Shown: piece after piece, positions 23,319 through 36,665 of the stretch | Position numbering within the stretch: the stretch's first letter is position 1 | Layout of the letters: each line of letters begins with the position of its first letter | Source: Favolaschia claudopus | Lineage: Eukaryota > Basidiomycota > Agaricomycetes > Agaricales > Mycenaceae | Length of the DNA: 64,000 nucleotides | Direction: 5' to 3' | NCBI GenBank assembly: GCA_037176885.1 | Contig: JAWWNJ010000044.1 | Coordinates: 744,001 to 808,000 of the forward strand | Translations under genes and position numbers: made by a program | Notes under the pieces: model-generated | Database searches by the model: none | Told to the model about the DNA's origin: nothing | The model's input: the letters and a program-made list of their open reading frames with translations, nothing else

Positions 23319-26175
23319 TTAGCTGCTGTCGTGGCTGCGGAGAGACCATTGGTCGAGGTTAACGGATGGCGGGGTCACGTAGTTGACCGAGCCAGGCCAC
23401 TGGGGGTTGAACAGTACCTGCAGGTTGTATGTACCCGCAGGAAGATCGATGATCAACACCGTCCTGAAAACCTCATCAATCCCTGTACGGTGCACAATGA
23501 GAGAAACGGTACTTACACGCCAGGGTTTTCCTGATCAGGCTCGGGCGGCGTGGGCTAATGAAGAGTATCAGCATCGGCATCAAGTAAAAGTCTAACGAGA
23601 CGAGACGCACGTCAGAATCGAACCGCTTAGCATCCGACGTCGTGAACTGCGCGCCATTAGGTGGGTTGAGCATCTGAACCTTCATCGTTTTCCCGTCGAG
23701 ACTCAGCGTTGCGGAGGTCTTGGACGAATCGACGCTGACGGTCGCATTCGTGTGCATCCGCCATTGAACTCCTTGCGACGCCGTAACCTCATCCTGAAGG
23801 AGGACCTGTTTCCGGCCGTTGAGTAGACGAATACCACGCTTGACAGAAGATCTGTGACACCGAAAACGCTCAGCAACAGGTCGAGGCATAGAAGCAAGAC
23901 ATACGCGTCAAAGTACGCCGATGTCATATCGCTGAAGTTGAAACGATTAAACTCATAATAGACAATCATACACCTGTACGCACGTCGTGAAGAATGCCGT
24001 CGAGTCCTGTTCAACTTCCAAGACCGTCGTCGGGCCCTGCGTAGTATTCGAGGTACCGAATTTGATCGTTGGCGCCGCGTTCAGATCCTGATTCGCCTTG
24101 TTGACCAGAATCGTGTTCTGTCCCTCCGTCATCTTCCGGTAATACTTCCAGCGTTGGCCATCTTGTGCCGCACTAGTGAAGTATCCAGGCGAGCGATAAT
24201 TAGCACTTCCTGATTCGACCGTTAGCAGGGATCTCGGCAGAAAACGAGACTGCGCTACCTAGCTCCCCAGCCCAACGCGTGCCCAGAGCATCGAGTACAA
24301 AGTCCCCAACGTCAAGATCGTTATGCGTCTGGTGGTACAAATTCTGCCCCGCCTTCATCGCGACATACAGACCGTTGATGTCCGTCCATGTGCTTCGCAT
24401 TGACCCCCATTGATCTGAACCGCTGTCAAAGAAGTGGTCGAGGGGTTTGCCATCCCAGAATGCGCCGGCGATATTAGGCTAATCAACAGTCGTCAGACGA
24501 GATTCTCTCAAAATCTCCAAGCAAAGGAACGCACCTGATACCAGAACATGCTCCAGGGCTCGGCCGCGTCGTACTGGTCTCGCTGGAACAGTGCGTACTG
24601 TGGCTGATTGTAAAAGGCGGAGTAGAAGATCACCGAGTTCGCAGTTGTCGAGTACTTGTTTGGGCCGTGGTCTCCGTAGTTGAATAGAGAGGTCTGCCCA
24701 CTGACGTACATATGATAGTCGCCGGTCTTGTAGAAGTTCTTGTTAGCGTCCATCAAGCCGTAGTGCGATCCCGTTGCAGACAGGAGAGAAGCAGCCATTT
24801 CGGCATGACCTAGAAACCAGCGTTAGAAATAACAGACATTCCCCAATAGAGTATGTATTATACCTGTGGTTCCAAAGTACCAGTAGTTGGCAGTCTCGGC
24901 CCACGTCCCGTCACTCGAAACTGCATTAGCACAGTTATCCCGAGCGTTGTCGACGGTGGTCTTGAGTAGTTGCTCTGCTATGCCGGAGTCATCGTCGCCA
25001 AGAATCGCCAAAGAGGCCATGGTCAATCCGCTGTTGCAGACACAGTTCCAGTTGCCCGTGATGTTATTCCTCCACCATCCAGCGCTCGTGGTAACTTGGG
25101 TGACACCTGGTTGGAGACCGTATTTGATGAGAGTGCTCCTGATTTGACTCTTCTGGTCCGCCGTCCACATGTCGTAGAGCCAGTCGTAGGCAATGCCGAA
25201 CGCAGCAGACATTTCCGCTGTGTCCAGGAAATGTCCCTATACAGTTTCGTTTAGCGAGGCGTTTATTCGAATATTAAGCCCATATACCGAGTTCCATTTG
25301 TCGTCATCAGGACCGAACTTGGTGTCGCCGTTCCCAGCGGCATTCTTCAAGATTCCAATCAACACAAATGATTCTCTAGAGCAAAAGACTGACCTGTAAC
25401 TCCTCCCAAGTGCGGTCAACCCAAGCGCTGTCGTTCGTCATACGGTAGGCATAGGCGAATGTCTTTATCCTCCGCTTGACATCACGAGAGTTGTCGAGAA
25501 TCCCGCTATCACCGTCGTTGAAATACACGACAGGAGGTTGCGATTTGTAGAATGTGGCGTTCCCGAAGATGGTGTCGTTCCATGACTTGAGGTAGGGGTC
25601 GTTCGCAATCAAATTTGGAAGAGCTTGCCACTTGTAGTTCGGAGCAATGAGCCGGGGCCGATCTGGCCGGACGGAGAGAACGTCGGGCTTGGATGGTTTG
25701 AAGGAGTCTTCAGGCCAAGACGTCTTGGGGTCAGTGGATGGAACAAATGTAGGGGCGCTGAACGCTACAGAGTCCGTCGTGGAAGGGTAGATGGGCATCA
25801 TGAACTCGCTGTTGGTAGCCACTGCGAATTTTCCAAGTGCAGATTTTGCGCTTGCAGCAGCACTGGCTGCTGCGCTCGCTTGAGCAGCTGAGTTCTGGGG
25901 TGATGAAGCCGAGCTGTCATTCGAAGACTTTTTGCGCGATCCAAGCACTCCGCCCACAACAGCGGCGACTATGATGATTATAGCGACGGGGATACCGAAC
26001 TGGGAAGAAAAAATGAGGCAAAAGAGGGCCGATGCGAAAGCAAGAAAGAAACCTTAATCCAGTTGCTCGTTCCTCTCTTGCGGGATGCGGGGGTGATATA
26101 GCCAGATCCATTATGTTGAGGCTCTGTATACATATTGTGGTTTTGGGTATTGAGGTTGTCGTAGCTGCCCGACAT
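23319..26175 (-). CDS. Heparinase II/III-like protein with N-terminal membrane anchor
   Basis: About 750 residues in roughly ten exons. Residues 1-41 are polar (MSGSYDNLNTQNHNMY...). After one intron a hydrophobic helix follows (FGIPVAIIIIVAAVVGGVLG) and then a Ser/Ala linker, a type II membrane-protein layout with the catalytic part outside or in the lumen. The lyase-like alpha/alpha toroid is seen in AFGIAYDWLYDMWTADQK, AGWWRNNITGNWNCVCNSGL and AETANYWYFGTTGHAEM. The beta-sandwich part holds QTHNDLDVGDFVLDALG, matching the HNDxxxFxLxxxG motif of heparinase II/III proteins, and KRGIRLLNGRKQVLLQDEV. The family cleaves uronic-acid polysaccharides by beta-elimination; the fungal substrate is unknown. 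The reading ends WSLRSHDSS at 23319. Confidence 0.82.
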
Positions 26176-26642
26176 GGCAGCAAGAGGAAAGGTGGGTCTT
26201 TACGGTCGTCACAACCCGCGATTGACACAACGTCAGAGTTGTCACATTTGCAACGCGTCAAGCACGGCCTTCCGGTCATCTCACAAAATTCTTATGGTCC
26301 CAAGTGCCCGCAGCAGCGGCAAAACAAATCGAAATGGGTTCTGGATGGGTCCGGAGTAGACAGGATATCTTTGTTGATGCTCTTCGAAAGCATCACGGCT
26401 CAGACTAATCTTTTGACCCAAACTCTCATGATACTCGAGAAAGGCTGGACCAGGCCGGACACTGACAGTCTCATCTGGTTCCGAAACTCGCCGAAGAGCT
26501 GACCAGCCTCGAGGACCACATCCAGCCACATCCACACGTCAATGAAGAGGATTCAGTGAGAGGACGCTGCGCGACATCGATTGCAAATAAAAATCCATTG
26601 AACCCCCGACATACTGAAGTGAACCGGATGCCATTGCACATT
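26176..26642. other. Tandem intergenic region
   Basis: Between the 3' end of the SDR gene and the start of the heparinase-like gene, both on the minus strand. It should contain the promoter of the latter. A 156-codon plus-strand frame crosses 26032-26502 antisense to the heparinase first exon; it has no recognisable domain and I do not call it. Confidence 0.4.
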
Positions 26643-28135
26643 TTACGTGCAACAGTATCCTCCATCGACTCGTATCTCCGACCCCGTCATGAATTTAGAT
26701 GCGTCACTCGAAAGGAATACAATCGCGCCCTGGAAGAGGAAAATTATGAGCACGTCGTATTGCGGACACGAATCGCGGCATTCATACCGCCAAATCTTCC
26801 GGGTCACCCATCTATCGAAAGCTCAGCCACGAGCCACACACGGACCAGAGTGAGCCACGCACCTTTCCCATCGGAGTCAGACTCTCCCAGGTTTTCTGCA
26901 ACCCGAGCGATAAGTATCTTGCACCGTTCAGATGAACTGCCAGAACTAACCTTGAGCTCCTGATTATGCGACAGTATTGTGCGCGTCAATTTTGTCAACA
27001 TGTAGCCTGGTGATAGAACGTTGACTCGGACGCCCTCCTTCGCCCACTCAACGGCGAGACTGGACGCCATGTGTTTCACAGCTGCAAAAAATGTCTATTG
27101 AGTTTCAACGACACGTATAGCGGAGCATACCAGCTTTCGACGCGTTGTAGGGTGTTTGCGGCTACAAATTGACTTCAGTAAGGCCCACATTATCTGAAAT
27201 TTCCAGTTACTTGGGGAATATTGACGATCTACGCGGGGTTCAAATGAAAACCTTTGTATTTATAACAAAGCGAACATACGTTGGCGCTCATGCTAGCAAC
27301 AAGCACGATGGATCCACCTCCGTTCGGAATCATGTTGCGGGCAGCCTCGCGCGCCGTGAAGAAAGATCCATGGACATTGATATCGTACAGCTTTTTTATC
27401 CGGTCGTAAGGATAGCTAACATACAGAGTTAGCAATTCGAATGTAGAAAGAACCAAGAAGAAACATACTCAAAAGCCGTGTAATTCTCGACGATACCTGA
27501 ATCATTGTTAGAATCGATAGAGAAGGCTTCATTTCACTGACCAGCCGACGCAACGACAGAATCTATCCGCCCGAACGTAGACATGATTTCCCCATACGCC
27601 TTCTGCACGTTTTGCTCCGAAGAAACATCACATTCGACACCAATGATGTTCAACGAATTCGGGTCGACGTCCCCACCTGCAAACAGAAAAAAAAGAAAGT
27701 TCAGGGCTGTCCAAACTTTTCATATCAAGGCGTTCACTTGTCTGTGCAAAGGTTTTCAGCTCCGCAGCCGCAGACCTAGCCTCCTCTTCCTTCAAATCAA
27801 CAACAGCAAGAGACGTGCATCCACTGCAAACCACTCAGTAAGCATACCGAGTCGCGCCCGCCTGCAGACAACACACGATGAGATGAAGGCGCGGCAGAAT
27901 TCATAGCCCAGGCCCCGCGCAGCGCCCGTCACCATACATACCTACATCTATAGCATCAAAATCGCGTCGAGGTATTGAAACTGGCCTGCCTCACTTTCCC
28001 CTGCATTGAGAGAGAGGGTAGAGTTTTCGGTGCAACACTCGCGGACGCCGTGCTCATTCGCGCACTCGCCGAACGAGACACGCTCAAGGAAGCGCGCATA
28101 CGGATCGACTGACGCGCAACGAACCCTGTGGCCAT
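26643..28135 (-). CDS. Short-chain dehydrogenase, SOU1/mannitol dehydrogenase-like, with mitochondrial-type leader
   Basis: A classical SDR in about nine exons. ATG 28135 gives an Arg/Ser-rich, acid-poor leader ([20 protein letters not shown]...) that resembles a mitochondrial presequence. The Rossmann start is [15 protein letters not shown] (TGxxxGxG). Further on come [19 protein letters not shown] and VASAGI, then [10 protein letters not shown] with the catalytic Ser, the YNASK catalytic Tyr-Lys after a short intron, [35 protein letters not shown], and [17 protein letters not shown] ending DGGYCCT. The layout fits the sorbose/L-xylulose reductase and NADP mannitol dehydrogenase group, which reduce ketoses. 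The substrate is not set by sequence alone, and the leader is unusual for that group, whose known members are cytosolic. Confidence 0.85.
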
Positions 28136-28506
28136 GGTGGTCAAGAAAAAAGCCTGGAGGCGGGTACCGAAGTTACTCCTTTAATACATGTTCGGACCTT
28201 CACTCCGTGTCCATGTAGATCCACGCAATATTTGTATATCCGCGATCGCCAATCCTGAGGCATAGTAGTAGAGAGATACAGGAATTCATAGTAATAACGG
28301 GTATCGAAGCAATGCGAGCTATATCCTATAACAACTAGAGTATGTATACTGGTACAGTGACCAGCAGCACGAATAAAGTTAAGAGAATGAGCGTGGCGTG
28401 CGCCTCGAGGGCGGTGAGAGACGTGAGCAAGGAGTGTGAATGATGCAGGAGATTAATGAACAATGCAGTAGAAGAACGAAAGATGGGCGAGAAGGGAAAG
28501 GAAAGG
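28136..28506. other. Tandem intergenic region
   Basis: Between the kinesin stop (28507) and the SDR start (28135), both on the minus strand. Presumed SDR promoter plus kinesin 3' end. No gene seen. Confidence 0.4.
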
Positions 28507-31500
28507 TTACAGACAGGCGAACTTCGACTTGCGTTTTTGTAGCTCGTCCATCCGAAGGTCAAGTTGTTGTCGAGCGCGCTCCTTCTGTTTTCGCTCTTCG
28601 TCGAGCCGTTGCTCAAGAGTTTGTTTCTCCTGGACGACGGAATTCCGCACGTTCACAACTTCACGTTTGGCTTCCTCTAGTTCGCCACGCAGACCCTCAA
28701 TCTTCACGTTCAGGGTGTCTCGCTCTCTCGCGAGTTCCGTGGCGTGCATTCGGGCTTTGCGGACTAAGATGCGAAACATGGTTAGTAACCTGTAAGCTTG
28801 CAATACAGAAACCACTTACGATTCTTCTCTGAGTCGCCGAGCGACGTCTCAAGCGTGCTCACGAGATCCATATGAGTCTGAAGATCGCTTTCACAGTGCG
28901 TTAATTGCTTGTTGAGGGTTTTGATCATGACCTCTTGCTCGTCAATCTGTTTAGCTTGCTGCTCAAGACGCACAGTGGTCTTTGGGTCGACAGCAGAGCC
29001 GTTGATTGAAGGACCAACGGAGGTCAAGGGTGAGTCGAGCTGCGAGTCTCGGGAAGAGGATGAAGCGACACCCGACGACGCGTGAGATGAGTTGCTAGCA
29101 TCGCCGTTAGTACGAGGAGCAGGTGGCGGGGGTACTGATGGCGGAGGTGTAGGCGGAGGCAGCTTCATACCGGGTACTGTTCGAGGATATGACAGTGTGC
29201 GGTCGGGAACAGGTCGTCCATTAGGCGGTGATGAGCTGCGTGCCAGCACTTGGGCTTGCAGCTCACGAACAAGAGTCTCAGAGCGGGTCTTCTCCGACTG
29301 CAACGTGTCTTTCTCGTCCTTGACTCGCTGCAAGTTCTCTTGCACATCCGCCAGTACGGAGCGATGCCGCTCAAGTTCGACAACGAGCGATTCCCGATTT
29401 GAGGCTTCTTGAACGAGCTTCGACTGTTCATTACGAGTGCGCTGGAGTTCCTCGCGAAGCTTGGTAACCTCAGCCTCTAAATTGTCCCGCTCGGTACCAA
29501 CGTTCGAATGAGCAGATCGAGTTTTATCGAGGTCGCCGCGAAGCCGTGCAATCTCAGCCTCAAAGTCCTCCCGTTCGGCATTGGCAGACGCATGCGCTTC
29601 TCGGGTCTCTTCAAGCTCTTCGCGAAGCTGGGCCATCTCTGCCTCGTGCTGTGATCCAGTGGAGGAGTGCGCGGTACGCGCTTGATGAAGCTCTTCATGA
29701 AGCTTCGTAACCTGAGCTGCGAAATTCTCTCGGTCGGCATCAAGAATCGAAACCTGCTCCTCCAATCTCTGCACAAGCGCAGTGTTCTCGCCTGTAGCTT
29801 GTTCATGTGCTTGTCGAGTCTGTTCGCGGACCAACGAGAACTCGCTAGCGGCAGCCTTGTGCGACTCCAACTCATTAGCGAGCAGATCACGGTCCTTACG
29901 CAACGTGTCGAGCTCCTTGACGTGCTGAACTTTGAGGTCGTCCAGTGTAGCAGTGAGACGAGTGCGCTCATCGACCAAGGCCTGCTCGTGACGCGTCTTC
30001 ATAGCCTCCAATGCATCCCGATGCTGTGCGTGCAAGTCGACCAGAGAATTGTTCACCTCAGTGATCGTTTCCTGATGTTGAGATTTTAGCAACACGGTTT
30101 CCTGCGTATGACTTTTCAGGAGAGTTTCGCGCTCCTCTGCAGCCTGCGCCATGGCAGCCTTGAGTGCAGCGTCGTGCTCAGCAGTCAACTTGCCCAGCTC
30201 CTCGGTATGTCCTTGCTCTATATCACGCAGGAGGGTAGCTTGAGCCTCTTGTTGGTTCTGAACCGTCTTGTCCAGTTCCGATCGTGCCTTTGCCGCGGCA
30301 GAACTTCCCTCCTCCTTCAGAGCGGTCAAAGCGGTGTTCAGCTGCTCACTCTCGACCCGCCATTCCTCCTTGAGCTTGGCAGCCAGTCCCTCATACGACG
30401 CTCGGAGTTTGTCCCTCTCGAGCGCGAAGTCCTCGTCCTTGGTGGTGATGGCCCTCGCATGTTCCGCTTTCAGGTCCTTCAACTCCTCTACGAACGACGC
30501 TTCCTTGCGAGCCACAGCGGAGGTATGAGCATCTTGTAACTCTTGCAGCGCCACATCCTTCGAAGACTGAGACTCGGTTAGAGAGCCTTCCCTGGCGATC
30601 TCCAGCATCCGCATTTCCTCCGCGTGCTCCTTCCGCAACCTCTCAAGTGCCGCGGCAGCCTCACTGGCATGAGTTTCCAACGTCGTCGCATGGTTTTCCC
30701 GCAGCTTCGTCAGCGCATTATAATATTGCTCCTCGGTAGTCTGAAGAGCTTGTGACGACTGCGCCTCCTTCTGCTTGAGAGTCTCTGCATGCTCCGCCGC
30801 GAGTTTGGAAAGCGCACTCTCGTGTTGTTTCTGGGCCTGCGCGAGGGCGTCATTGGACTCGAGGGCACGTTGTTGCAATATCTTATCATGCTGCTCTTTC
30901 GCGTCTTCGTGGGCCTTCCGGGCCTCGTCCAACTTGACTTGCAGGTCATCGATCTCGACCGCATGCTCCGCTACCGCTCGTTCGAGTGATTCCGCAAGAC
31001 GATTTTCGCGTTCCTTGGCGGCCTCGAGATCACCAAGCACTTCGTGATGCTTGCGCTGCAAAGAGTCTATTTCCATTGACATATTGGCCGTCTGAGGAGA
31101 AATCAACATTACGAAGACGGAGGTCATAGAGTACACTGACCTGGTCACGAGAAAGCGCCGTCAAGTCGTCATGCTGACGACGGACCTGTACAAGCTGACT
31201 CTGAAGATCCTCAACAACTTCACGGTGACTGCTCTCCTTCTGCGCCATGGACCTAGAAACATGTGAGCTTTGTCTGAGTAGCCGAGATGTGAAAATACGA
31301 ACAGCATAAGCTCATTCAACCTCTCTAGACTCTCATCCTGATCGGAAAAGGCTGACGACCCATTCAGGTCACTCTCGGAGTCCGTGACGCTGAGACTGTG
31401 TTTACGCGGTGGCTCGTGGCTCATGCTCCTCCGAATATTGTCGAACTGGCTGATCGTTTTAGGACTCAAGTGAGCCGGGTTCGCATACTCGTCGGCCCCT

Positions 31501-34500
31501 GCTGACGTCGGAGGTGTAATCGGATCTGCGGGTTTCGCAGGCGGGAAAGGTACCGTATGGTCAACACCATTGACATGGCCGTTGGGTACTACAGAGGCGG
31601 ACGCTTGGCTGTCCTTGAGCGATCCTTCAAGTACGGCAATCTCAGCCTCCCGCTCCTTCAACACCTCCTGCAACCGCATGATCTCCTTCTCAAGACTATG
31701 CACGCTGCGCTCATTCGGATGCACAGGTGAGGCAGCACTGTTAGGGAGTGAGATGGAGAGGTTGGGACGTGAGTGCGGCGACAAGAAGCCTGAGGGTGAC
31801 GAGTGCGAGTTCGAAGGGGAGTGTGAACTACTCGTCGAAAAAGAAGTTTTGCGCGAGTGCACCGAGGATAGCTCCTGTGATAATGATTGCGATTGTGAAA
31901 GCGACCTTTGCCTATTTGCATCAAGATAGTCAGCTCAATAAGTCGTGCGATAGGAGAGAAAAACTAATGGCTAACCTCCCATGGAGCGATTCTGCAGAGG
32001 CCGCTTGCCGGAAAAAAAGCCGCCTTCCAGCAGAGTTGTATTGCGGCTCCCCAGCTGAACTTTCCCTCGATCGGCCACCCGTCATCCGTCGCCTAAACGG
32101 CGGGGATTCAGCGAACTGTTTCTCAACCGGCGTCTCCTGCGTAGGACTGTCGCTGCGCGCATTGTTCGATTCACCAGGTGTGTGTCCCGCGAGCTTGGCC
32201 TCTTGTATCTGCGCTGCCAGGTCGGAAATCTCACGCAGTGCGTCCCGGTATTTAGCCGTCACAGAGGAGAGGTCTGCAAGCGTAGCTGTGTGCGTTTGCT
32301 GGAGGGCGACCAGTTGCTGCTGAACGGCGGCGTCGCCCTGGGGCAGCGGTGCGTTGTGGTCCGGATGCCGGTCTGCCTCGTCAGGCACAAGAGCAACACT
32401 GGCGAGCGGGGTCTCAACATCACTGCTGCTGCCGTTGCCGTTCACGTCGAGCTGCAAGCTTCTGCGCGCTTGAGCAACCTCGCCTACCACTGTTCCGAGG
32501 CGAGTCCGGGCCTCTCCAGCTTCCTTCTTCTTTCGCTCCCATTCTTCCATTTGCTCCTCCAACTCCCGCACCTTGCGCTCCCTCTCCTCGAGATCAGTGC
32601 GCCAGTTATCGCCGTCACTTTGCAAGGATTCGAGCTTGCCTTGCAGAAGGGTGACCTCTTGACGCCGCCTCTCGCACTCTGTCTCTAGCTTCTCGACGGT
32701 TTGCTGAAGAGCGAGAACCGACTCATCGGTGCGTGCCAAACGCGCTTCGAGATCCACAATGTATTTGGAACTATGCGATTCTGACTCGCGGTACCGCGTC
32801 ACTTCGCGCTTGAGGTCCGTCATCGACTCGGACGAGGTAATTGACGACTCGTCGTAGGTCTTCATCTTCTCCTCGAGATCACGTACATAAGCCTATGGAA
32901 CCTGAGGTTAGCACATCCGACACATAGACTGGAGAGGAACCGCATTCCGTGAACGCACCTCTGTACTCGCTTCCCTCTCCGTCAGTTTCGCCACCCTTGC
33001 ACGCAACTCCTCCACATACAGCTCCGTCGCCGCATGTCGCTCCGTCACAACCGCCAACTCATCCTCCTTCTCCTCCACCATCTCATTCGTGTGCCTCAAT
33101 GCCACACGATTCAAATTCAGCTCCGCCTCCATTGCCGAAATGGTTTTCTCATACTCTTCAATGACCGGGCCCACAATCTCCTCGTACTTGCCCGTTCCAC
33201 CGACCGCACCACCGCTGCCAGACCGTGTCCGCTCGCCGAGCTCTCGTCGAAGGCGTGTAAGCTCCTCGGTGCGCTCAACGAACTTCTCACGCAGGTCCTC
33301 GTAATTGTTTTGCAGTTCGGTCATCTGCGCGAGAACCTTCTTCCCAGCACCCTCCAAAGGCGCCTGCTCCGGCGCAGGAGCACTGCTACCACCACTGGAA
33401 ACCACCCCGCCATCCTTGAGCACCTTGACTTCCGCTCGTAAACGCTTCACGGTCCCTTGCAGCCATTCGACGTCATCCCATCCCTCCTCCCGTGCATTGA
33501 CGACGGCGCTATTCTTGATATTTCGCGCACGGTTGGCGTATTTGAGCGTGTTGACAGTTTCGCCGACGTTCCACTCCGCGGGGCTCACACAAGCGATCAT
33601 GAGGGTGTGAGCATTACCACCGAGTGAGTCTTGAAGAAGACGCGTGAGTTTGGAGTCGCGGTACGGGACGTGCGACATTCCAGCCTTGGCGCGAGATGGG
33701 TCGCCGAGGGCAGAAATGACATTGCCGAGTGCGAGGAGTCCAGAATTGATTGAGATTCCCTCCTTGACACGCTCGCCCGCCGCAGCGGTACGTTTTAGCT
33801 GGAGGATAGTTTGTATGAGCAGAATTTAATGGTGATAGTAGAGTTGACTGACCCGTTCACTTCCCGCCAAATCGACAAAGTGGAACTTCGACACGATGGT
33901 CACCCACTCACCCCCGTCATCATCCATGCTGCTCCGGTCACCTGAGTGACCTAGCGCGCTACTGGGCCGTAGTCCACCGCCCCGACCCATTGCAGATGCG
34001 AAACTGGGCGTAGGAGGTCGACCACCAGTGGGTGAAGCAACTCGTGGACCCCCGGGGCCACCGCCATAAACTGACCCGGGGCGAGCGAGACGCGAAGGTG
34101 AGCGGCCGTTCGGAGGAAGTGGGGATGAAGAGCGTGGCGGGGGTCCTGAGCCCACGAATTTGCGTTGAGTGAGAGTGAGAGAAAAGATGGCATGGGATCG
34201 AGAAGACTGGGCATTCATGTCAGTCTCGTTCGTACGACGTATCGAAGTGCCTTTGCGGAGAAGTCTGGAAGCGAAGTCAGCGCTGAATTAGGTGGATTTG
34301 CGTTATAGCAAAAGGACGCACGTCATGACTTCGTTGGGATTCTTGACAGCTACTTCCCGCAGGCCGCCCCATATAATATGACCCTCCTTATCCTCCCGTA
34401 TTTGTACCTCTCGACGCCCACCACCCGTATCGTCCACGAGGAGGTCGATAAGGTCCTCGTTATAGATTTCAATGAAGCTGCTCTTCAGTTGGTACGTCCA

Positions 34501-35051
34501 GGTGCCCGCACGGTCATCTCTAAGTTGCTTTGCTGTATGAAAGATAGTGGAAACGGCGCGAGGAATGATACCCATGCCGTTGTTGGGGTCGGTCGGATCT
34601 GCGTCGAGGTCTACGCCCGTCATGGTGTGAGTTTTGCCAGAAGAAGTCTGTCCATAAGCGAGAATCGTGCAGTTGAAGCCCTCGACAAAGCGAGAAATGA
34701 GGGGAAGCGCATTTGAAGTGAACATCTCATGCTGGGTGGTCGGTGGGCCATGGACACGGTCAAAGGAGAAGACCTGTTTTTTGGCGGCAGCTGCCGCAGA
34801 AGCTGCAGAGGCCGGGACAACTGGCCCACCGGTTGCGGGCCCAGCTGCGTTGTCGACGGAGACCTGAGTGTGGGAGGTAGCATGGAGGACGGTGCGTTGG
34901 AAACGGGCGGGGATGGAAGAATCTTGTGTGGTCGGTGGTCGAATCCGCAATGCTGAATATTTTATTTAGTATTTTTGTCAATTTCATGTGAAGTATACTC
35001 GCCGACTTGGACCGAGGTCGTCGATGAGGACGACGCCGACGAGGGTGCCAT
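28507..35051 (-). CDS. Kinesin-4-like motor with long coiled coil
   Basis: Roughly 1,900 residues. The N-terminal motor reads from ATG 35051: [19 protein letters not shown], the P-loop [29 protein letters not shown], switch [16 protein letters not shown], switch [10 protein letters not shown], and [20 protein letters not shown] followed by [17 protein letters not shown]. This wording fits kinesin-4 (KIF4/KIF21). A Ser/Gly/Pro-rich insert of about 90 residues (about 34150-33890) separates switch I from switch II. After the motor the protein is almost continuous heptad-rich coiled coil, including one 788-codon frame at 28782-31148 dense in Glu/Ala/Leu, interrupted by disordered Ser/Pro stretches near 31400-31860 and 29050-29250. 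Kinesin-4 motors move to plus ends and limit microtubule growth on chromosomes, the spindle midzone or transport tracks. The last exon ends KRKSKFACL. Confidence 0.88.
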
Positions 35052-36665
35052 GGTCGCAATGGGCGATGAGCGAGCAACGGCTTGTCACAGTCACACGTCA
35101 CACGCTCTCTTTAGCTCTTTAGTTCCTTGATGACCACCCTGAATTTTACAATCTCAACAGTTTTCCCGCTCCCCCGCGATACGAGTCGGCCCTTGATTTG
35201 GTGACTGTATCTCTTAGTTTCTCTCGTTCAATCCGCGAAAAAAATGAAAGAAAAATAAACAAAACAAATTGGACCATCCAGCATACAGGCGCTATGCGAC
35301 ACTGTGCTCTTCGAAGTCCTGGAGACTCTCAGAGTCGACCCAAATCATCAGCAGATGACCTTGAGAGTCTCGGGACCACGGCAAGAAGGATTCCCGCTCG
35401 GTATCAATAAGGTCTAACAGCCAACAGAAATCAACCAACAAGTTCTCATCTCTCGTCCATGATTAACCCTTATGCTAGACCTCCAAACTTAGTCAAAACC
35501 GCCATTCCACTGACCTTCAATCCAACGTGCGGCCCGCTATCACGACTCTCGTCCCTCAACTGAGCTACATACAAGTCGCAGGTGGTTCAAAAACGTACCG
35601 GCATAACTAGCGCTCCAGGATCACTCTCAGGAAAAGGGAAGCGGACTGTCACTGTCAGCAACAACCGAGCAAACCCATTCGTCATGTATCCGTGATGAAG
35701 GAGCTACTCAGCCTACCCTGAATCTATATTTTCACTGGTGGATCTCGAAACCCAACCAACTAACGGAACCCTGTAACGGGTTTTCGTACCCTCCTCAAAA
35801 ATCTTCCGCCGACTGTTCCTCCATCCACATCTTTCAATAAACTCACACTAGTTGCATTATGCAACCGCGCACTTCTCGACTGCTTTCCACCATCGAGATT
35901 CGACGCCCACCCGACTCGCGTGGTTTGCATTTGAAACCACCAACACTTAATTCCCTTCAAGTAATTTCCGTATACCTCCGTTTTCTCAACTTCTCAGATC
36001 TCAACCATTCCCACAACTTCGCATAATACGGTTCTGAAGCCCCACCCTTCACCAATTTATTGCCCGACGCTCTATTGAATCGACCATTGGACGTGAGCGG
36101 GATAACGCGTCGACGGGCCTCTGCTTCTGCGACAATATCAATAGTATTTATTCAAGACCGAGCGGAGCAACATTCGGACGCCACGGTGGCACAAATCAGA
36201 TCATGAAATGCTCCACAAAGGTCCCGACCTCGACAGCGCGTGCTTGAACGTAGTGCGCATCAACGCTAGTTTAAAAAAATATCCCGTCTGAATCTTATCT
36301 GATACTGTATCGGTACCGTCTGCCAGTGTCTCCCCCATACTGCAACCTTCTTCCGAAGCAGCGGTTACTTCCAACCGAATTGCACCCGCTAGTATATTCC
36401 TCTCGGAGCCGCAAGTGGTCAAGACGATATGTGCCTGTTTCAAAGCTTTTAACAGTTTTTGAGTATAACCCATGTCAAAGTTTGCAAAGCAGAATGCGAT
36501 GCCCAAGGGTTGGTTGCTGTGTTGAGGTTGGAGACTGGGTGCAAGGGTCGTATGAGCAAAGAAAACAAGGCAAAAAAGTATGATATAGTCGAATGCGAAT
36601 ACATTTTGTTACATACGATGAATTTTTGACTCGGAATATGCGCAATTGAATGGAGAAACAAAAAA
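35052..36665. other. 1.6-kb intergenic region
   Basis: Upstream flank of the kinesin gene and downstream flank of the secreted-protein gene. Only short open frames are present, none recognisable. A minus-strand D-arm-like string (GTAGCTCAGTTGAG, about 35556-35569) lacks a matching T-arm or acceptor stem, so I do not call a tRNA. Confidence 0.4.

Noticed and set aside
28529..33610. Many plus-strand open frames opposite the kinesin coiled coil
   Set aside because: They are antisense shadows of Glu/Leu/Ala-rich codons and have Ser/Arg/Cys-rich composition without motifs.
35520..35590. tRNA-like D-arm string on the minus strand
   Set aside because: TAGCTCAGTTGAG is present but the T-arm, anticodon stem and acceptor stem do not pair.
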